64,000 nucleotides of DNA from Lactococcus lactis (GCF_029023865.1 NZ_CP118969.1:1736001-1800000); one strand, 5' to 3'. Counted from the stretch's first letter, positions 54,809-64,000 are shown. Program-made: numbers and translations. The notes: generated by a model not told the origin, from the sequence alone.

Positions 54809-57643
54809 TTATTTACGTTCGATTTCAACCATTTTGTAAACTTCAAATGTATCATCAATTTCAACATCGTTGAAGTCTTCAACCATCAAACCACCTTCTT
54901 GAGCATTTCCGACTTCTTTAACGTCATCTTTGAAATGTTTAAGACTGGCAATAGCTCCATCATGAATCACGACACCTTCACGAATGACACGGACAGAAGC
55001 ATCACGGGCAACTTTACCACGAATAACCATAAATCCGGCAATTGTACCAACTTTAGAAACGTTGAATGTTTCGCGAACAATTGCTTCACCAATGATTTCT
55101 TCTTTGAACTCAGGATCAAGCATTCCACGCATCGCTGTTTCAACTTCTTCAATTACTTTATAAATGATGCTGTGCAAACGAATATCAACTTCTTCTTGAG
55201 CCGCTTGTTCACGTGCAAGACCAGTTGGACGAACATTGAATCCAATGATAATCGCATTTGATGCTGCTGCAAGTGAAATATCAGACTCTGAAATTGCCCC
55301 AACAGCTGAATGGACGATATCTACTTTCACACCTTCAACTTCAATTTTTTGAAGTGAAGCAGCAAGCGCTTCTGCAGAACCTTGAACATCCGCTTTGATG
55401 ATAATGTTAACAGATTTAGTTTGACCTTCTTTAAGAGTATCAAAGAGATTGTCCAAGTTAACACGACGTGTATTTTGACGTTTGATCAATTGAGCACGTT
55501 TAGCACGTTCTTCCCCAGCCGCACGAGCTGCTTTTTCATCTTCAAATACTGCGAAGTGATCACCAGCTTGTGGTACGTCAGAAAGTCCAGTTAATTCAAT
55601 TGGAGTTGACGGACCAGCTTCTTTAATACGACGTCCGAGGTCATTTGTCATTGTACGAACACGACCATATGTGTTTCCGACAACAATTGGATCTTGAACA
55701 TGAAGTGTTCCTTGTTGTACCAAGAGAGTTGCAATTGCCCCTTTACCTTGGTCAAGACGTGCTTCAACAACAGTACCAATGGCACGAACAGTTGGGTCAG
55801 CCTTAAGTTCTTGCACTTCTGCCACAAGAAGAACTGTATCTAACAATTCATCAAGATTTTGGTTAAATTTAGCCGAAATTTCAACAAATTCTGAACCATT
55901 TTCTGGATCCCAAGCGACTGGGAACACACCATGTTCAGTCAATTCTTGTGTTACACGTTGTGGATTTGCACCTGGTTTATCAATTTTGTTAATTGCAACA
56001 ATAATTGGCACCCCAGCGGCTTTAGAGTGATTGATTGCTTCAATTGTTTGTGGCATTACACCATCATCAGCAGCAACTACAAGGATTGTAATATCTGTGA
56101 CAGAAGCACCACGAGCACGCATAGAAGTGAAGGCTTCGTGACCTGGCGTATCAAGGAAAGTAATTTTCTTACCATTCGATTTGATTTGGTAAGCCCCAAT
56201 ATGTTGAGTGATACCACCTGCTTCACCCTCAGTCACACGAGATTCACGGAAACGGTCAAGCAAAGTTGTTTTACCATGGTCAACGTGTCCCATAATTGTA
56301 ACAACAGCTGGGCGTTCAACCATGCTTTCTTCTTTAAGATAACCATCTTCAACAAACAAACGTTCAATATCTGATTTATCTTCTTCAACTTTTTTGACTG
56401 GTGTTACACCATAATCCATGAGAATCAACTCAATTGTATCTTCATCAAGTGATTGGTTTTGATTGACCATTGTTCCCATCATGAAGAGTTTTTTGATAAT
56501 TTCAGCTGGTTCGCGTTTGATTGATTTAGCAATATCTTGAACATTCATTCCTACTTCATATTCAAGACTTTCTGGTAATTCATGGAATTTACGTTGAGTT
56601 GCTGGAACACTTGAAGATTGGTTGTTTTGGTGACGACCACGACCACCTTTTTGATTCCAGTTTGAATTACGCGCATTACGAACTTGATTACGATTATCAT
56701 TTACGCGAAGTGGACCACCTTTACGGTTACCATCTTTTGTATTATCGCGGTTATTATCAGATTTTTTACGGTCACGGTCACGACGGTTTGTTTTACCAGA
56801 AGTAGCTGGTGTAAACGAATCTGTTGCTGGTGCACTACCTGATGAAGCGAATTTGTCACGTTTTTGACCTTGATTTTGTCCTTGACCAGATGAACGGTTC
56901 TTATCATAATGGTTTCCACCTTGACCATTCCCATTTTGGTTAGGACGGCGATTATCATTACGATTATTTCGGTCATTACGATTTTTGTCGAATTTTTTCT
57001 TTTCAGGACGAGCTGCCGCTTGTTCTTTTTTGATATCTTCGGCACGTTTAATAACTTTGATTTGAATTCTTGGTTTTTGAGTCAATGATTTTTTCTTTTC
57101 TTCAGTAACAACTGGTTCTTTTTTATCAGCAACATTTTCTGGTTTTACTTCAGCTTTTGACGTTGCTGTGTTATCTTTTGTTTCTACTTTTTCAACTTTT
57201 GGCTCAGATTTAGCTTCAACTTTTGGTTCAGCTTTTTTAACTGGTTCACTAGCTTTAGGTTTTTCTGTAACAACAGGATGTTCAGTTGATGCAACTTCTA
57301 CTTTTGCTGCTTTTTCAGCTTCTTCTTTAGCTTTAATTCTTGCTAAAATTGCTGGGTCCTCAACAACTGCTTTTCCAGCAAATGTGCGTGGATGGTCTTC
57401 CTTGTTTTTCTTTGCTGACTCAGCAGCTTTTGGTTGACTTTTTTTAACAGGTTTTTCAGCAACTTTAGCAGTTTGGTCAGTGCCTGTTTTTGCACTTTGA
57501 ATGATTTTTTCTGCTTGTTCTGCTGTTACAGAACTTGAATGTGATTTCACTTCAAAACCGAGAGTTTGTGCTGCCGAAACAAGTTCAGCATTTGTTAATC
57601 CAGTTTCCTTAGCAATTTGGTTTATACGTTTTTTATCAGACAA
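54809..57643 (-). CDS. infB: Translation initiation factor IF-2 (944 aa)
   Basis: This GTPase places fMet-tRNA on the 30S subunit. An IF2_N helix pair at the N-terminus ([17 protein letters not shown]) is followed by a disordered region (about 55-340): Lys/Glu/Val-rich, then a very Asn/Arg/Gly-rich part (about 215-340). A second IF2_N-like motif lies near 370-420. G domain P-loop [11 protein letters not shown] is near 451, with DTPGHEAF and NKIDKP, followed by domains II-IV. Length is long but normal for lactococci. Confidence 0.97.
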   Translation of the reverse strand: MSDKKRINQIAKETGLTNAELVSAAQTLGFEVKSHSSSVTAEQAEKIIQSAKTGTDQTAKVAEKPVKKSQPKAAESAKKNKEDHPRTFAGKAVVEDPAILARIKAKEEAEKAAKVEVASTEHPVVTEKPKASEPVKKAEPKVEAKSEPKVEKVETKDNTATSKAEVKPENVADKKEPVVTEEKKKSLTQKPRIQIKVIKRAEDIKKEQAAARPEKKKFDKNRNDRNNRNDNRRPNQNGNGQGGNHYDKNRSSGQGQNQGQKRDKFASSGSAPATDSFTPATSGKTNRRDRDRKKSDNNRDNTKDGNRKGGPLRVNDNRNQVRNARNSNWNQKGGRGRHQNNQSSSVPATQRKFHELPESLEYEVGMNVQDIAKSIKREPAEIIKKLFMMGTMVNQNQSLDEDTIELILMDYGVTPVKKVEEDKSDIERLFVEDGYLKEESMVERPAVVTIMGHVDHGKTTLLDRFRESRVTEGEAGGITQHIGAYQIKSNGKKITFLDTPGHEAFTSMRARGASVTDITILVVAADDGVMPQTIEAINHSKAAGVPIIVAINKIDKPGANPQRVTQELTEHGVFPVAWDPENGSEFVEISAKFNQNLDELLDTVLLVAEVQELKADPTVRAIGTVVEARLDQGKGAIATLLVQQGTLHVQDPIVVGNTYGRVRTMTNDLGRRIKEAGPSTPIELTGLSDVPQAGDHFAVFEDEKAARAAGEERAKRAQLIKRQNTRRVNLDNLFDTLKEGQTKSVNIIIKADVQGSAEALAASLQKIEVEGVKVDIVHSAVGAISESDISLAAASNAIIIGFNVRPTGLAREQAAQEEVDIRLHSIIYKVIEEVETAMRGMLDPEFKEEIIGEAIVRETFNVSKVGTIAGFMVIRGKVARDASVRVIREGVVIHDGAIASLKHFKDDVKEVGNAQEGGLMVEDFNDVEIDDTFEVYKMVEIERK

Positions 57644-57663
57644 TCTTTGTCCTCCTTATATCA

Positions 57664-57969
57664 TCAATTGTTCATGAGGCTCTCCATTTTCTTTGCAAAT
57701 CCATCGTCCACAAGTGCAATAACCTTGCGATTTTGTCCTATGGCGTGCGATAATTCTATTTCTGTAAAGAGTGTTGAGACAGCAATCTCATAATAATTTG
57801 ATTTATCAGTAATTCTTTTACTCAAATTTGCTGCGGCATCATTGGCAAGAAAAACTAATGTAGCTTTACTGCTTTGAATTGATTTAATCACCAATTCTTC
57901 ACCACTAATAATTTTTCCAGCTCGTTTTGCAATTCCTAGTAAATTTGAAATTTGTTGTTTTTTATCCAT
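57664..57969 (-). CDS. ylxQ: L7Ae-like RNA-binding protein YlxQ (101 aa)
   Basis: Small L7Ae/L30e/S12e-fold protein: LGIAKRAGKIISGEELVIKSI (about 12-32) and FLANDAAANLSKRITDK. RNA (K-turn) binding is expected; role not settled. Between ylxR (2 bp) and infB (20 bp). Confidence 0.93.
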   Translation of the reverse strand: MDKKQQISNLLGIAKRAGKIISGEELVIKSIQSSKATLVFLANDAAANLSKRITDKSNYYEIAVSTLFTEIELSHAIGQNRKVIALVDDGFAKKMESLMNN

Positions 57970-57971
57970 CT

Positions 57972-58298
57972 TTAGTCGTAGTCCGGCGCTAAATCAGCGG
58001 AATAGGTTGCAGATTCAAGTTCTCGTCGAGCAACAAGGTGTTCAACATAAGTGATTAACTCATCATAGAACTCATCAGCAATTTTAGTTTGAAAAGCTCG
58101 GTCAAAAACACGTTTTTTCTTAGCTTCTCTTGCTTCTTTATTCAAAATGGCAATATAAGCTCCGCGTCCATGTGCTTTACCAGAAGGGTCAATTGAAATT
58201 TCTCCCTCTTTATTATAAGCAATCCGTAACAAATCCTTTTTGGGAAATTGTTCATTCGAGACTAAAGATTTTCTCATTGGAGTTTTTTTCTGTTTCAT
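57972..58298 (-). CDS. ylxR: YlxR family RNA-binding protein (108 aa)
   Basis: DUF448 protein with TPMRKSLVSNEQFPKKDLLRI and DPSGKAHGRGAYIA. In B. subtilis the family member RnpM binds RNase P RNA. The usual Cys of RxC is Ser here (MRKSLVS). It is a little longer at the C-terminus than the usual 90 residues. GAGG precedes ATG. Confidence 0.92.
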   Translation of the reverse strand: MKQKKTPMRKSLVSNEQFPKKDLLRIAYNKEGEISIDPSGKAHGRGAYIAILNKEAREAKKKRVFDRAFQTKIADEFYDELITYVEHLVARRELESATYSADLAPDYD

Positions 58299-58319
58299 CG
58301 AAAATCCTCAAAATTTCTG

Positions 58320-58445
58320 TTGAAAAAATGACTGACAGCCAATTTCTTGACCACTAGAATATCAGCCATTTTACTGACGGACCTATAAAAAAGAAATTTT
58401 CAGCACCTTTGTGCTTTTTCTAAAATATTATTTTCTGTCAGTAAA
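58320..58445 (-). repeat. nusA-ylxR spacer with TTACTGAC words and AGCAC hairpin
   Basis: The 165-bp spacer has GACTGACAG (58328), TTACTGACGG (58372) and CTGTCAGTAAA (58434). The last two form an inverted pair that encloses AGCAC-CTTT-GTGCT (about 58399-58412). This may be a partial terminator inside the operon. Confidence 0.5.
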
Positions 58446-58463
58446 TTTTCAAGCTTTTAAAAT

Positions 58464-59612
58464 TTATTCTTCACTTTCGCTAACTTCAGGTGTTTCAACA
58501 ACTTCTTCAACTACAAGAGTTTCGTCAACTTTAGTTGTTGGAATTTCTTCCCCATCTTCACCCACGAATTCATAATCATCCAGATTGAATTCATCAGCCG
58601 CTTTAATATCAATTTTACTGTTTGTAACATGTGCAGCAAGACGAACATTTTGACCACGTTTACCAATGGCAAGTGACAATTGGTCGCGCGCAACAACTGC
58701 TAAACTTGAACCGTCAGCAGTAATCAAAACTTGTTCAATACGAGCAGGTTTTAAAGCATTGGCAACAAGTGTCGCTTTATCTTCTGACCATTCAATGATA
58801 TCCATTTTTTCACCCGCAAGTTCGCGAATGATTCCTTGGATACGTGAACCTTTAGCCCCAACCATTGTACCAATTGCATCAACATTTTCATCATGACTTT
58901 GAACGATGACTTTAGCACGGTCACCAGCATCACGAGCAATTGATTTGATTTCAACAGTTCCATCAAAAACTTCAGGAATTTCTTTTTCAAACATACGTTT
59001 GAGCATATCAGGCGCAGTACGTGAAATGAAGACACGAGTTCCTTTTGGAGTCAAGACAACATCAGTAACATAAACTTTTACACGGTCTCCCACATGGAAG
59101 TTTTCTTGTGGAATTTGGTCTTTCTTAGTCAAAAGAGCATCAACACGGCCAAGATTTACATAAACGGCACGAGCATCAACTTTTTCAACTGTTCCTTGGA
59201 TGATTTCATCTTTGTAACGGCTATATTCGTTATAAATAATTGTGCGTTCTTCTTCACGCATTTTTTGCATGATAACTTGTTTAGCAGCTCCAGCAGCAGT
59301 ACGAGCAAAATCTTTTGGTTTTTCTTCAAACATAATTTTGTCGCCAATTTCATAGTGAGGATTTAATTCATGCGCATCCTCAAGTGAAATTTCAAGACGA
59401 CTATCGAAAACTTCATCCACGACTTCACGAGTCGAATAAACATTGAAGTTTCCTTTCTTTTCATCAAAGATAACTTTAACATTTTGTGCTTGACCATATT
59501 GACGCTTGTAAGCTGCTGTGATAGCTTGCTCAATCGCTTCAATAACAATCTCAGATTTGATTCCTTTTTGCTCTTCTAACATTGCAAAGGCGTTCAGCAT
59601 TTCTTTGCTCAT
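58464..59612 (-). CDS. nusA: Transcription termination/antitermination factor NusA (382 aa)
   Basis: N-terminal RNA-polymerase-binding domain (about 1-125), S1 domain (about 132-200; VDARAVYVNLGRVDALL), and two KH domains (about 230-345; VGAKGSRIQGI and AIGKRGQNVRLA). The C-terminal acidic tail replaces the AR repeats of E. coli, as in other firmicutes. Confidence 0.97.
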   Translation of the reverse strand: MSKEMLNAFAMLEEQKGIKSEIVIEAIEQAITAAYKRQYGQAQNVKVIFDEKKGNFNVYSTREVVDEVFDSRLEISLEDAHELNPHYEIGDKIMFEEKPKDFARTAAGAAKQVIMQKMREEERTIIYNEYSRYKDEIIQGTVEKVDARAVYVNLGRVDALLTKKDQIPQENFHVGDRVKVYVTDVVLTPKGTRVFISRTAPDMLKRMFEKEIPEVFDGTVEIKSIARDAGDRAKVIVQSHDENVDAIGTMVGAKGSRIQGIIRELAGEKMDIIEWSEDKATLVANALKPARIEQVLITADGSSLAVVARDQLSLAIGKRGQNVRLAAHVTNSKIDIKAADEFNLDDYEFVGEDGEEIPTTKVDETLVVEEVVETPEVSESEE

Positions 59613-59654
59613 TTTTTTCTCTCTTTCTTTTTATAAGAAAATTTCATTTTTAAT

Positions 59655-59732
59655 ATAAGCTAAGTTCGACTACCTTGAATCAAGGAAGTTCTACATTTTC
59701 GCCTAACTCAAGGAAATCGAACTCAGCTTCTA
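59655..59732 (-). repeat. Junction element between rimP and nusA
   Basis: On plus, TAAGTTCGACTACCTTGAATCAAGG ... (split here for length) to ATCGAACTCAGCTTC: outer arms AAGTTCGA/TCGAACT with an inner CCTTGAATCAAGG palindrome (59672-59684). This fits the GAGTTCGA-ended element family. Confidence 0.5.
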
Positions 59733-59776
59733 ATTATTGATTCTCTTTAGAAAAATCAATAAATCCTGTCATATCT

Positions 59777-60250
59777 TTAAAATTTAACCATCGTTTGTGC
59801 TTTTGCAACAGCAGATAAAGGAATTTCAATATTTTTATGACGGGTCTTATCCAAGACATCTACCACTAAAGTTTCTCCATCAAAGCTTACCAAATCACCA
59901 GTAATTTCTTTTTCATTATTGATTTTTTGATAAAGTTTAACGAAAATATACTCACCAACTGCACCCGCAAAATGCTCAGCTTTACGCAAAGGACGTTCAG
60001 CTCCTGGACTTGCAACCTCTAGTAGATAACCTTCTGTTGGAAACGGGTCTGGACTAATGGTATCAAGCAAAGGTGAAATGATTTCACTCAACTCAGCCGT
60101 CTCATCAATTTCGATTCCGCCTTCTTTATCCACCAGAATTGAAAGCATCATATCTCCACCAAATTTTTCCCATTCAACTGCAAACAGTTCAAAAGGTTGA
60201 GGAATATGAGGTCTAATGAAATCTTCTACAATTTTAACAACATCATTCAT
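59777..60250 (-). CDS. rimP: Ribosome maturation factor RimP (157 aa)
   Basis: 30S assembly factor with the conserved [24 protein letters not shown] (about 80-95) and a C-terminal Sm-like barrel. The start at 60250 (MNDVVKI) has AAAGGAG at good spacing; the in-frame extension to 60289 is not conserved. First gene of the nusA-infB operon. Confidence 0.95.
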   Translation of the reverse strand: MNDVVKIVEDFIRPHIPQPFELFAVEWEKFGGDMMLSILVDKEGGIEIDETAELSEIISPLLDTISPDPFPTEGYLLEVASPGAERPLRKAEHFAGAVGEYIFVKLYQKINNEKEITGDLVSFDGETLVVDVLDKTRHKNIEIPLSAVAKAQTMVKF

Positions 60251-60312
60251 AGGCAATTCTCCTTTCATAAAATACAAAGTTAAAGTCAACTTCTATTTTA
60301 AAAACACAAGAG

Positions 60313-60338
60313 AAGGAGCGCCCTTACGAACGCTCCTT
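60313..60338 (-). promoter_or_regulatory. Leader hairpin of the rimP-nusA-infB operon
   Basis: AAGGAGCG (60313-60320) and CGCTCCTT (60331-60338) form a GC-rich 8-bp stem in the 5' leader, about 30 nt after the transcription start. No T-run follows on minus. It could serve autoregulation by NusA or mRNA stability; unproven. Confidence 0.5.
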
Positions 60339-60359
60339 TCTAATAGTTTATTTATATTT

Positions 60360-60387
60360 ATTATAACACGTTTCAAGTAAAAGTCAA
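60360..60387 (-). promoter_or_regulatory. Promoter of the rimP operon
   Basis: On minus, -35 TTGACT (60382-60387), 16-bp spacer, extended -10 TGTTATAAT (hexamer 60360-60365). Confidence 0.7.
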
Positions 60388-60444
60388 GCACACATTTTAA
60401 ATTTTTTATTAAGCCATTTTCATTAGTCTAAAGCCAGTTTATCC

Positions 60445-60473
60445 TTGAAAAAGCCTATCTCGAAGAGTACAAT
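60445..60473 (+). promoter_or_regulatory. Promoter of lrgAB
   Basis: TTGAAA (60445-60450), 17-bp spacer, TACAAT (60468-60473). Leader of about 42 nt to the ATG. Confidence 0.6.
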
Positions 60474-60522
60474 AAAAATTGTTGTAAAAATTATCCGTAA
60501 TTAACTTAGGGAGTTAACAAAT

Positions 60523-60927
60523 ATGAAAATTTACCTGCAATTATTAATCATTTTTGGCTTTTCTTTTATTGGAAATGTCATTTCAAACGTCTTTCGTTTA
60601 CCAGTTCCAGGCTCTATTCTAGGAATGATACTACTTTTCCTCGCATTACAATTCAAAATTCTTGAATTTCGTCATGTTGATGAAGCCGGCAGCTTTCTTA
60701 TCAATAATATGACCATTTTATTTTTGCCAGCCGGTGTTGGAATTATGGCCAAATGGAATTTGATTAGCCACTTTTGGGCACAAATCCTCTTGATTGTTGT
60801 TGGAGCACTCGTTATAAATATGCTCATCTTAGGAAAATTAGTTGAATGGATTAAAGTTAAATTTGAAGGCGATTATGTCGCTTTAAAACCAGATACTACC
60901 GTCACTTCTTCCACTGAAGACCAATAA
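60523..60927 (+). CDS. lrgA: CidA/LrgA-family holin-like protein (134 aa)
   Basis: Four hydrophobic segments with the family pattern VFRLPVPGSILGMILLFLAL (about 24-43) and LFLPAGVGIM. In other firmicutes LrgAB/CidAB affect murein hydrolase activity, and recent work links them to pyruvate transport. Whether this is an LrgA or CidA type cannot be told from sequence alone. TAGGGAG precedes ATG. Confidence 0.88.
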   Translation: MKIYLQLLIIFGFSFIGNVISNVFRLPVPGSILGMILLFLALQFKILEFRHVDEAGSFLINNMTILFLPAGVGIMAKWNLISHFWAQILLIVVGALVINMLILGKLVEWIKVKFEGDYVALKPDTTVTSSTEDQ

Positions 60928-60945
60928 TTTGGAGCATATAAAATC

Positions 60946-61644
60946 ATGAATATTATCACTACCGACCCTCTCTTTGGCTTTGTCCTTACCGTTCTTGTCT
61001 TTATGATTGGAGTACGAATTAATGAAAACTTTCGTAAGCCTTGGACAAACCCACTTCTTTTTGCGACTGTCGTAATAATCCTAATTCTCTCACTAGCTCA
61101 TATCCCTTATAAAAACTATTATATCGGGGGTTCAATTATCAATGACCTTATTGGACCTAGTACCGTTGCTCTTGGAATTCCTCTCTATAAAACTTTCCAC
61201 TTGATGAAACATCACGCGCGCTCAATTGTTAGCTCAATTGCTATTGCGGCTCTAGTCAACTGTATTTTTACCGCCCTTTGTGCTAAGTTTTTCAGCCTTA
61301 GTAAACTCGCTTCTCTTTCAATTTTCCCTAAATCAGTAACCACTGCAATGGCTATGGGAATTTCAGATAAAATGCATGGTGTTGAACAAATTACCGTTGT
61401 TGTCGTTGTTGCTACAGGAATCCTCACAAGCGTGCTGGGCGGCCCTCTCTTAAAACTCTTTAGAATTACTGACCCAGTTGCACAAGGGATTGCCCTCGGA
61501 GGAACTGGACATGCTGTCGGAACCGGAACAGCGATTGAACTTGGAAAAACCCAAGGTGCAATGGCAGCTCTTAGTATCGGAGTGACTGGTATTATGTATG
61601 TGATATTTGCTCCAATCATTGCCAAAATCATTCTTGGCTATTAA
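60946..61644 (+). CDS. lrgB: LrgB/CidB-family membrane protein (232 aa)
   Basis: Polytopic partner of LrgA with the characteristic IFPKSVTTAMAMGISDKMHG (about 126-145) and GGTGHAVGTGTAIELGKTQGA. Starts 18 bp after lrgA on the same transcript. Confidence 0.9.
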   Translation: MNIITTDPLFGFVLTVLVFMIGVRINENFRKPWTNPLLFATVVIILILSLAHIPYKNYYIGGSIINDLIGPSTVALGIPLYKTFHLMKHHARSIVSSIAIAALVNCIFTALCAKFFSLSKLASLSIFPKSVTTAMAMGISDKMHGVEQITVVVVVATGILTSVLGGPLLKLFRITDPVAQGIALGGTGHAVGTGTAIELGKTQGAMAALSIGVTGIMYVIFAPIIAKIILGY

Positions 61645-61658
61645 AAAACTCCTATATA

Positions 61659-61700
61659 AATAAATAAGGTTGAACATTTAATTGTCCAACCTTATTTATT
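61659..61700. terminator. Bidirectional terminator between lrgB and the pilin gene
   Basis: AATAAATAAGGTTG and CAACCTTATTTATT form a 14-bp stem with TTTATTT tails on either side. Confidence 0.75.
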
Positions 61701-61718
61701 TAGCTAAATTTAATCATT

Positions 61719-62444
61719 TTATTTAACTTCTTCTTCTTTTTTTCTGCGTTTTTTTAAGCAGATAATAATCAGAAATAAGACAAAACCATAAGAAGTTAAT
61801 AAAAGAGAACTAGCTACACCAGTTTTTGGTAATAATCCAAAAACTTTTTTTGATGAATCATCCTTACTTTTAGGAGCTTTAGGAACTTCAATTGGTTTAG
61901 GAGCAGGCTTAGGTTTGTTTGGAGGTCCGGTTTTTTCCTTATCAACACTAGATTTAGGATAAATATAAACTTCATTTAATCCTGAAACTGGAGCCTTGAT
62001 TACCAAGGGTAAAGCTGCTTTCAGCAAACCTTTCTGAGGGTTAGTTTGTTCTTCAATCAAATAATAACCATCAGACACAGATAAACTAGCTACTCCATTA
62101 GAGTCAGTCGCCAAATCAGCAACCTCTTTTAAAACTGTATAACTTGATGGCGGTGGATTTGTTGCCTTAAGTTCTGAACCATCCCCAGTAGGTGAAATTT
62201 CATAAACTAAATAATGAATTCCAGAAAGAACTGACAGTTCGTTTCCTAAATTATCCAAGGGGAGGTTATTAATCTGTAGTCCATCATTTGTCGTCTGATT
62301 CTCGCTAAAACCTGTCGCTCCAGGGCTTAGGCCATATTTTACAATAATTAAGCGACTATCAGCAAAAGCTTTTTGACTGACAAGTCCCAAAAACAAAAGC
62401 AAAGTGACTATTAAGAACCCCATTAACTTGCTACTTTTTGTCAA
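61719..62444 (-). CDS. LPXTG minor pilin subunit (241 aa)
   Basis: Secreted cell-wall protein: signal peptide (about 1-28, cleavage after KAFA), prealbumin-like/Cna-type pilin domain, an E-box-like YYLIEEQTNP (127-136), a YPK segment (162-164) like a pilin motif, Pro/Lys-rich stalk, LPKTG (205-209), hydrophobic helix and KKRRKK tail. The start codon is TTG at 62444, with a very strong GGGGGAGGG just before it; it overlaps the sortase gene by 14 bp. As last gene of a pilus operon it is probably the base or wall-anchoring pilin. Confidence 0.88.
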   Translation of the reverse strand: MTKSSKLMGFLIVTLLLFLGLVSQKAFADSRLIIVKYGLSPGATGFSENQTTNDGLQINNLPLDNLGNELSVLSGIHYLVYEISPTGDGSELKATNPPPSSYTVLKEVADLATDSNGVASLSVSDGYYLIEEQTNPQKGLLKAALPLVIKAPVSGLNEVYIYPKSSVDKEKTGPPNKPKPAPKPIEVPKAPKSKDDSSKKVFGLLPKTGVASSLLLTSYGFVLFLIIICLKKRRKKEEEVK

Positions 62445-63732
62445 TTATCCCTCCCCCTTTCTTTAATTTATTAATATTCAAGCATTTAATATACTTTATA
62501 TATCCCAATGCTTCTTCTGTTTTCAAAACATACTGCATTATTTTCTTATCACTAGTAAAAGCAGGGCCTACGACAAGCGCATGTTTTTCATCCCCATAAC
62601 CTTGTTTCTCATTAATATAATTTTGCCAGTTTTCCGTTTTATCTTTAAATATCCAGCGGGACAACTTTTTAATTCTTTTTAATCGATAAACATTTAAGAA
62701 AAGCTCTTCTGAGTTCAGCTTTTCTTTTTGAGCAAATTCATCTAACCACTGAAACGCTAGTTTCTTAGAATCAGTTAAATAAAAACCTTCACCAAAATCT
62801 CCTACCAATTGTCCATCAGAAAGAACAGGTTTTTCAATTTTTCTAGCAGCAACATGGTATAAGTTCCGCTTTCTCCCAAAGAGTAACCATAAAAGATAGA
62901 CTAATCCAAGAAACATTAAGAAAGCAGACCCAAACATCACCCAAAAATTATAACCAAACTGATTGCGTTGAATATCTTCTTGTGGCGTAACCTTTGATAA
63001 TGCTGTTCTTTCACCAGTAACTAGTAATCTTTTGTTATTAATACCTGTTGGATAACAAGTGACTAAAGTCACCAAATCTCGTCCTTTTTCAATACTCAAA
63101 GATGAAACTTGATTGGGAGCAACGATGCGAATATCATTAATCTTGTATTTTAGAGTGAGATTCAAAACATGAAGATAAAAGATATCACCATTTTTGAGTT
63201 TATCTAGATTAGTAAATAAAGTATCATTCACTCGCCCAGAATGAGCAGGTAAGACAGCATGACTATTGATTCCTCCAATTGGCAAAGAGGATTGAGGCAC
63301 ATGTCCAACCCCTAGTCCCAAAATTTTTTCAGAATCTCCAGGATAGATTGGAATATCATTGACTTTAATCTGAGGAATCGTGATGAAATCCATCATTCCC
63401 GTAGTATCAATTTTTAAGACATTGTTATAGTTAGGAATTGGCTTATTCCAAGCAATATGCTGACTTGCATCATAGATATATTCATTGTAAAGTTGCGCGT
63501 TATAAAGCTGTGCTTGACTAAGCAATTCCTTTACTTTAGCACTTCCTATATTTGAAAGATTTTTTTCATCGTATTTCTGAACAGATTTGATATTTTGCTG
63601 TCCTGCCAAATAGTTAACAACAATCGGGTAGAACAACAATCCAATAGCAATTATCCCAAGAATAATACTCAGTAAATTTCGGAAACTGAAGCCCTTTTTA
63701 CGGGAGGTTTTTGGTTTTTTCTTTGCCATCAT
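62431..63732 (-). CDS. srtC: Class C pilin sortase with DUF3990-like C-terminal domain (433 aa)
   Basis: It polymerises pilins. N-terminal membrane helix (about 20-42), sortase domain (about 110-245) with catalytic His164 (PAHSGR), Cys226 (TLVTCYPTG) and Arg235, second membrane helix (about 263-285). After that a cytoplasmic domain of about 130 residues (291-418) replaces the usual short tail. It shows LYH (291-293), IEKP, DFGEGFYLT (312-320) and VVGPAFTSD (387-395), the pattern of DUF3990 proteins of the ADP-ribosyltransferase superfamily. Two adjacent ATGs (63732, 63729) follow GGAGGGG; the second has better spacing. The typical DPF/DPW lid is not evident. Confidence 0.88.
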   Translation of the reverse strand: MMAKKKPKTSRKKGFSFRNLLSIILGIIAIGLLFYPIVVNYLAGQQNIKSVQKYDEKNLSNIGSAKVKELLSQAQLYNAQLYNEYIYDASQHIAWNKPIPNYNNVLKIDTTGMMDFITIPQIKVNDIPIYPGDSEKILGLGVGHVPQSSLPIGGINSHAVLPAHSGRVNDTLFTNLDKLKNGDIFYLHVLNLTLKYKINDIRIVAPNQVSSLSIEKGRDLVTLVTCYPTGINNKRLLVTGERTALSKVTPQEDIQRNQFGYNFWVMFGSAFLMFLGLVYLLWLLFGRKRNLYHVAARKIEKPVLSDGQLVGDFGEGFYLTDSKKLAFQWLDEFAQKEKLNSEELFLNVYRLKRIKKLSRWIFKDKTENWQNYINEKQGYGDEKHALVVGPAFTSDKKIMQYVLKTEEALGYIKYIKCLNINKLKKGGGIIDKK

Positions 63733-63793
63733 CCCCTCCTAATCTACAATATCAATTTGGCTAGTTTACCACTTCCATTAAAGATAAAGTTTT

Positions 63794-64000
63794 TTATTTC
63801 ACAACTTCTTCTTCGTTATCTTTACGACGTTTAATAGCAAAAGCAATCACCCCTGAAACAGTTGCAATAGCAATGATTCCCGCTAAACCTTGTCCACCTG
63901 TAAATGGTAATGCAAATGGTTTATTATTGGTAATTGTAGTATCAGTAGCAGCTGGTGCTGTGCTTGCGGTGACGGCACCAGTCAGGTTAGCTGCTGTGGT
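63794..64000 (-). CDS. LPXTG backbone pilin, 3' end only (68 aa seen)
   Basis: The C-terminal part of a wall-anchored protein cut by the window edge: Thr/Ala-rich stretch, LPFTG sorting signal (residues 31-35 of the visible part), hydrophobic helix and KRRKDNEEE tail. It lies 61 bp upstream of the class C sortase, the usual place of the major pilin in lactococcal pilus operons. Confidence 0.88.
   Translation of the reverse strand, partial: TTAANLTGAVTASTAPAATDTTITNNKPFALPFTGGQGLAGIIAIATVSGVIAFAIKRRKDNEEEVVK

Overview
The window looks like chromosomal DNA of a low-GC Gram-positive coccus, almost certainly Lactococcus lactis or L. cremoris. The evidence is the clustered fab/acc operon headed by a MarR-type FabT, the metC-cysK pair, the argCJDBF order, a pilus operon with sortase C followed by a minor pilin, a preQ1-II riboswitch of the streptococcal/lactococcal type, and a very abundant TTACTGAC-core word that I recall as typical of lactococcal genomes. 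No rRNA, tRNA, CRISPR array, insertion sequence or prophage was recognised. Most genes run on the minus strand; the left (3') ends of operons carry ordinary intrinsic terminators.

Layout. 0-5.3 kb: alpha/beta hydrolase, then an RpiR regulator, PTS EIIC and 6-phospho-beta-glucosidase for beta-glucosides (no EIIA or EIIB here). 5.4-12.7 kb: leuS, a PucR-type HTH protein, prs, and an operon of HAD phosphatase, VC0807-like membrane protein and ftsY. 12.8-14.5 kb (plus strand): an amino-acid permease behind a leader with a leucine-rich leader peptide and competing hairpins. 14.5-23.6 kb: two YibE/F proteins, EbsA-like protein, LtaS, Smc and RNase III. 23.7-29.1 kb: argCJDBF with two ARG boxes on its promoter. 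29.1-32.3 kb: a small accessory stretch with a Rossmann protein, riboswitch-controlled QueT, an SDR, a DUF2829/Tad2-like protein and a candidate type I toxin-antitoxin locus. 32.3-36.8 kb: metG, then exoA, a GNAT and a DeoR regulator on plus. 37-40.3 kb: an ArsC/Spx-like protein, a persulfide-handling operon (two rhodaneses, CoA-disulfide reductase-rhodanese, a CstR-like repressor) and a CsbD-like protein. 40.5-42.8 kb: metC-cysK. 42.9-52.6 kb: the type II fatty-acid synthesis operon fabT-fabH-acpP-fabD-fabG-fabF-accB-fabZ-accC-accD-accA. 53-60.3 kb: manA and the rimP-nusA-ylxR-ylxQ-infB-rbfA translation/transcription operon. 60.5-61.6 kb: lrgAB. 61.7-64 kb: the 3' part of a pilus operon.

The most notable observations are: (i) a compact pair of convergent transcription units at 31.9-32.26 kb coding for a 31-aa hydrophobic peptide with an antisense RNA, resembling type I toxin-antitoxin loci; (ii) a class C sortase whose cytoplasmic C-terminus looks like a DUF3990 (ADP-ribosyltransferase-like) domain; (iii) a ribosome-mediated attenuator in front of the permease; (iv) a chromosomal Tad2-like (anti-Thoeris fold) protein; (v) a CstR-like sensor lacking its second cysteine although it sits in a persulfide operon with a perfect operator; and (vi) a family of modular, hairpin-rich elements at operon junctions, with one 46-nt block repeated identically 42 kb apart.
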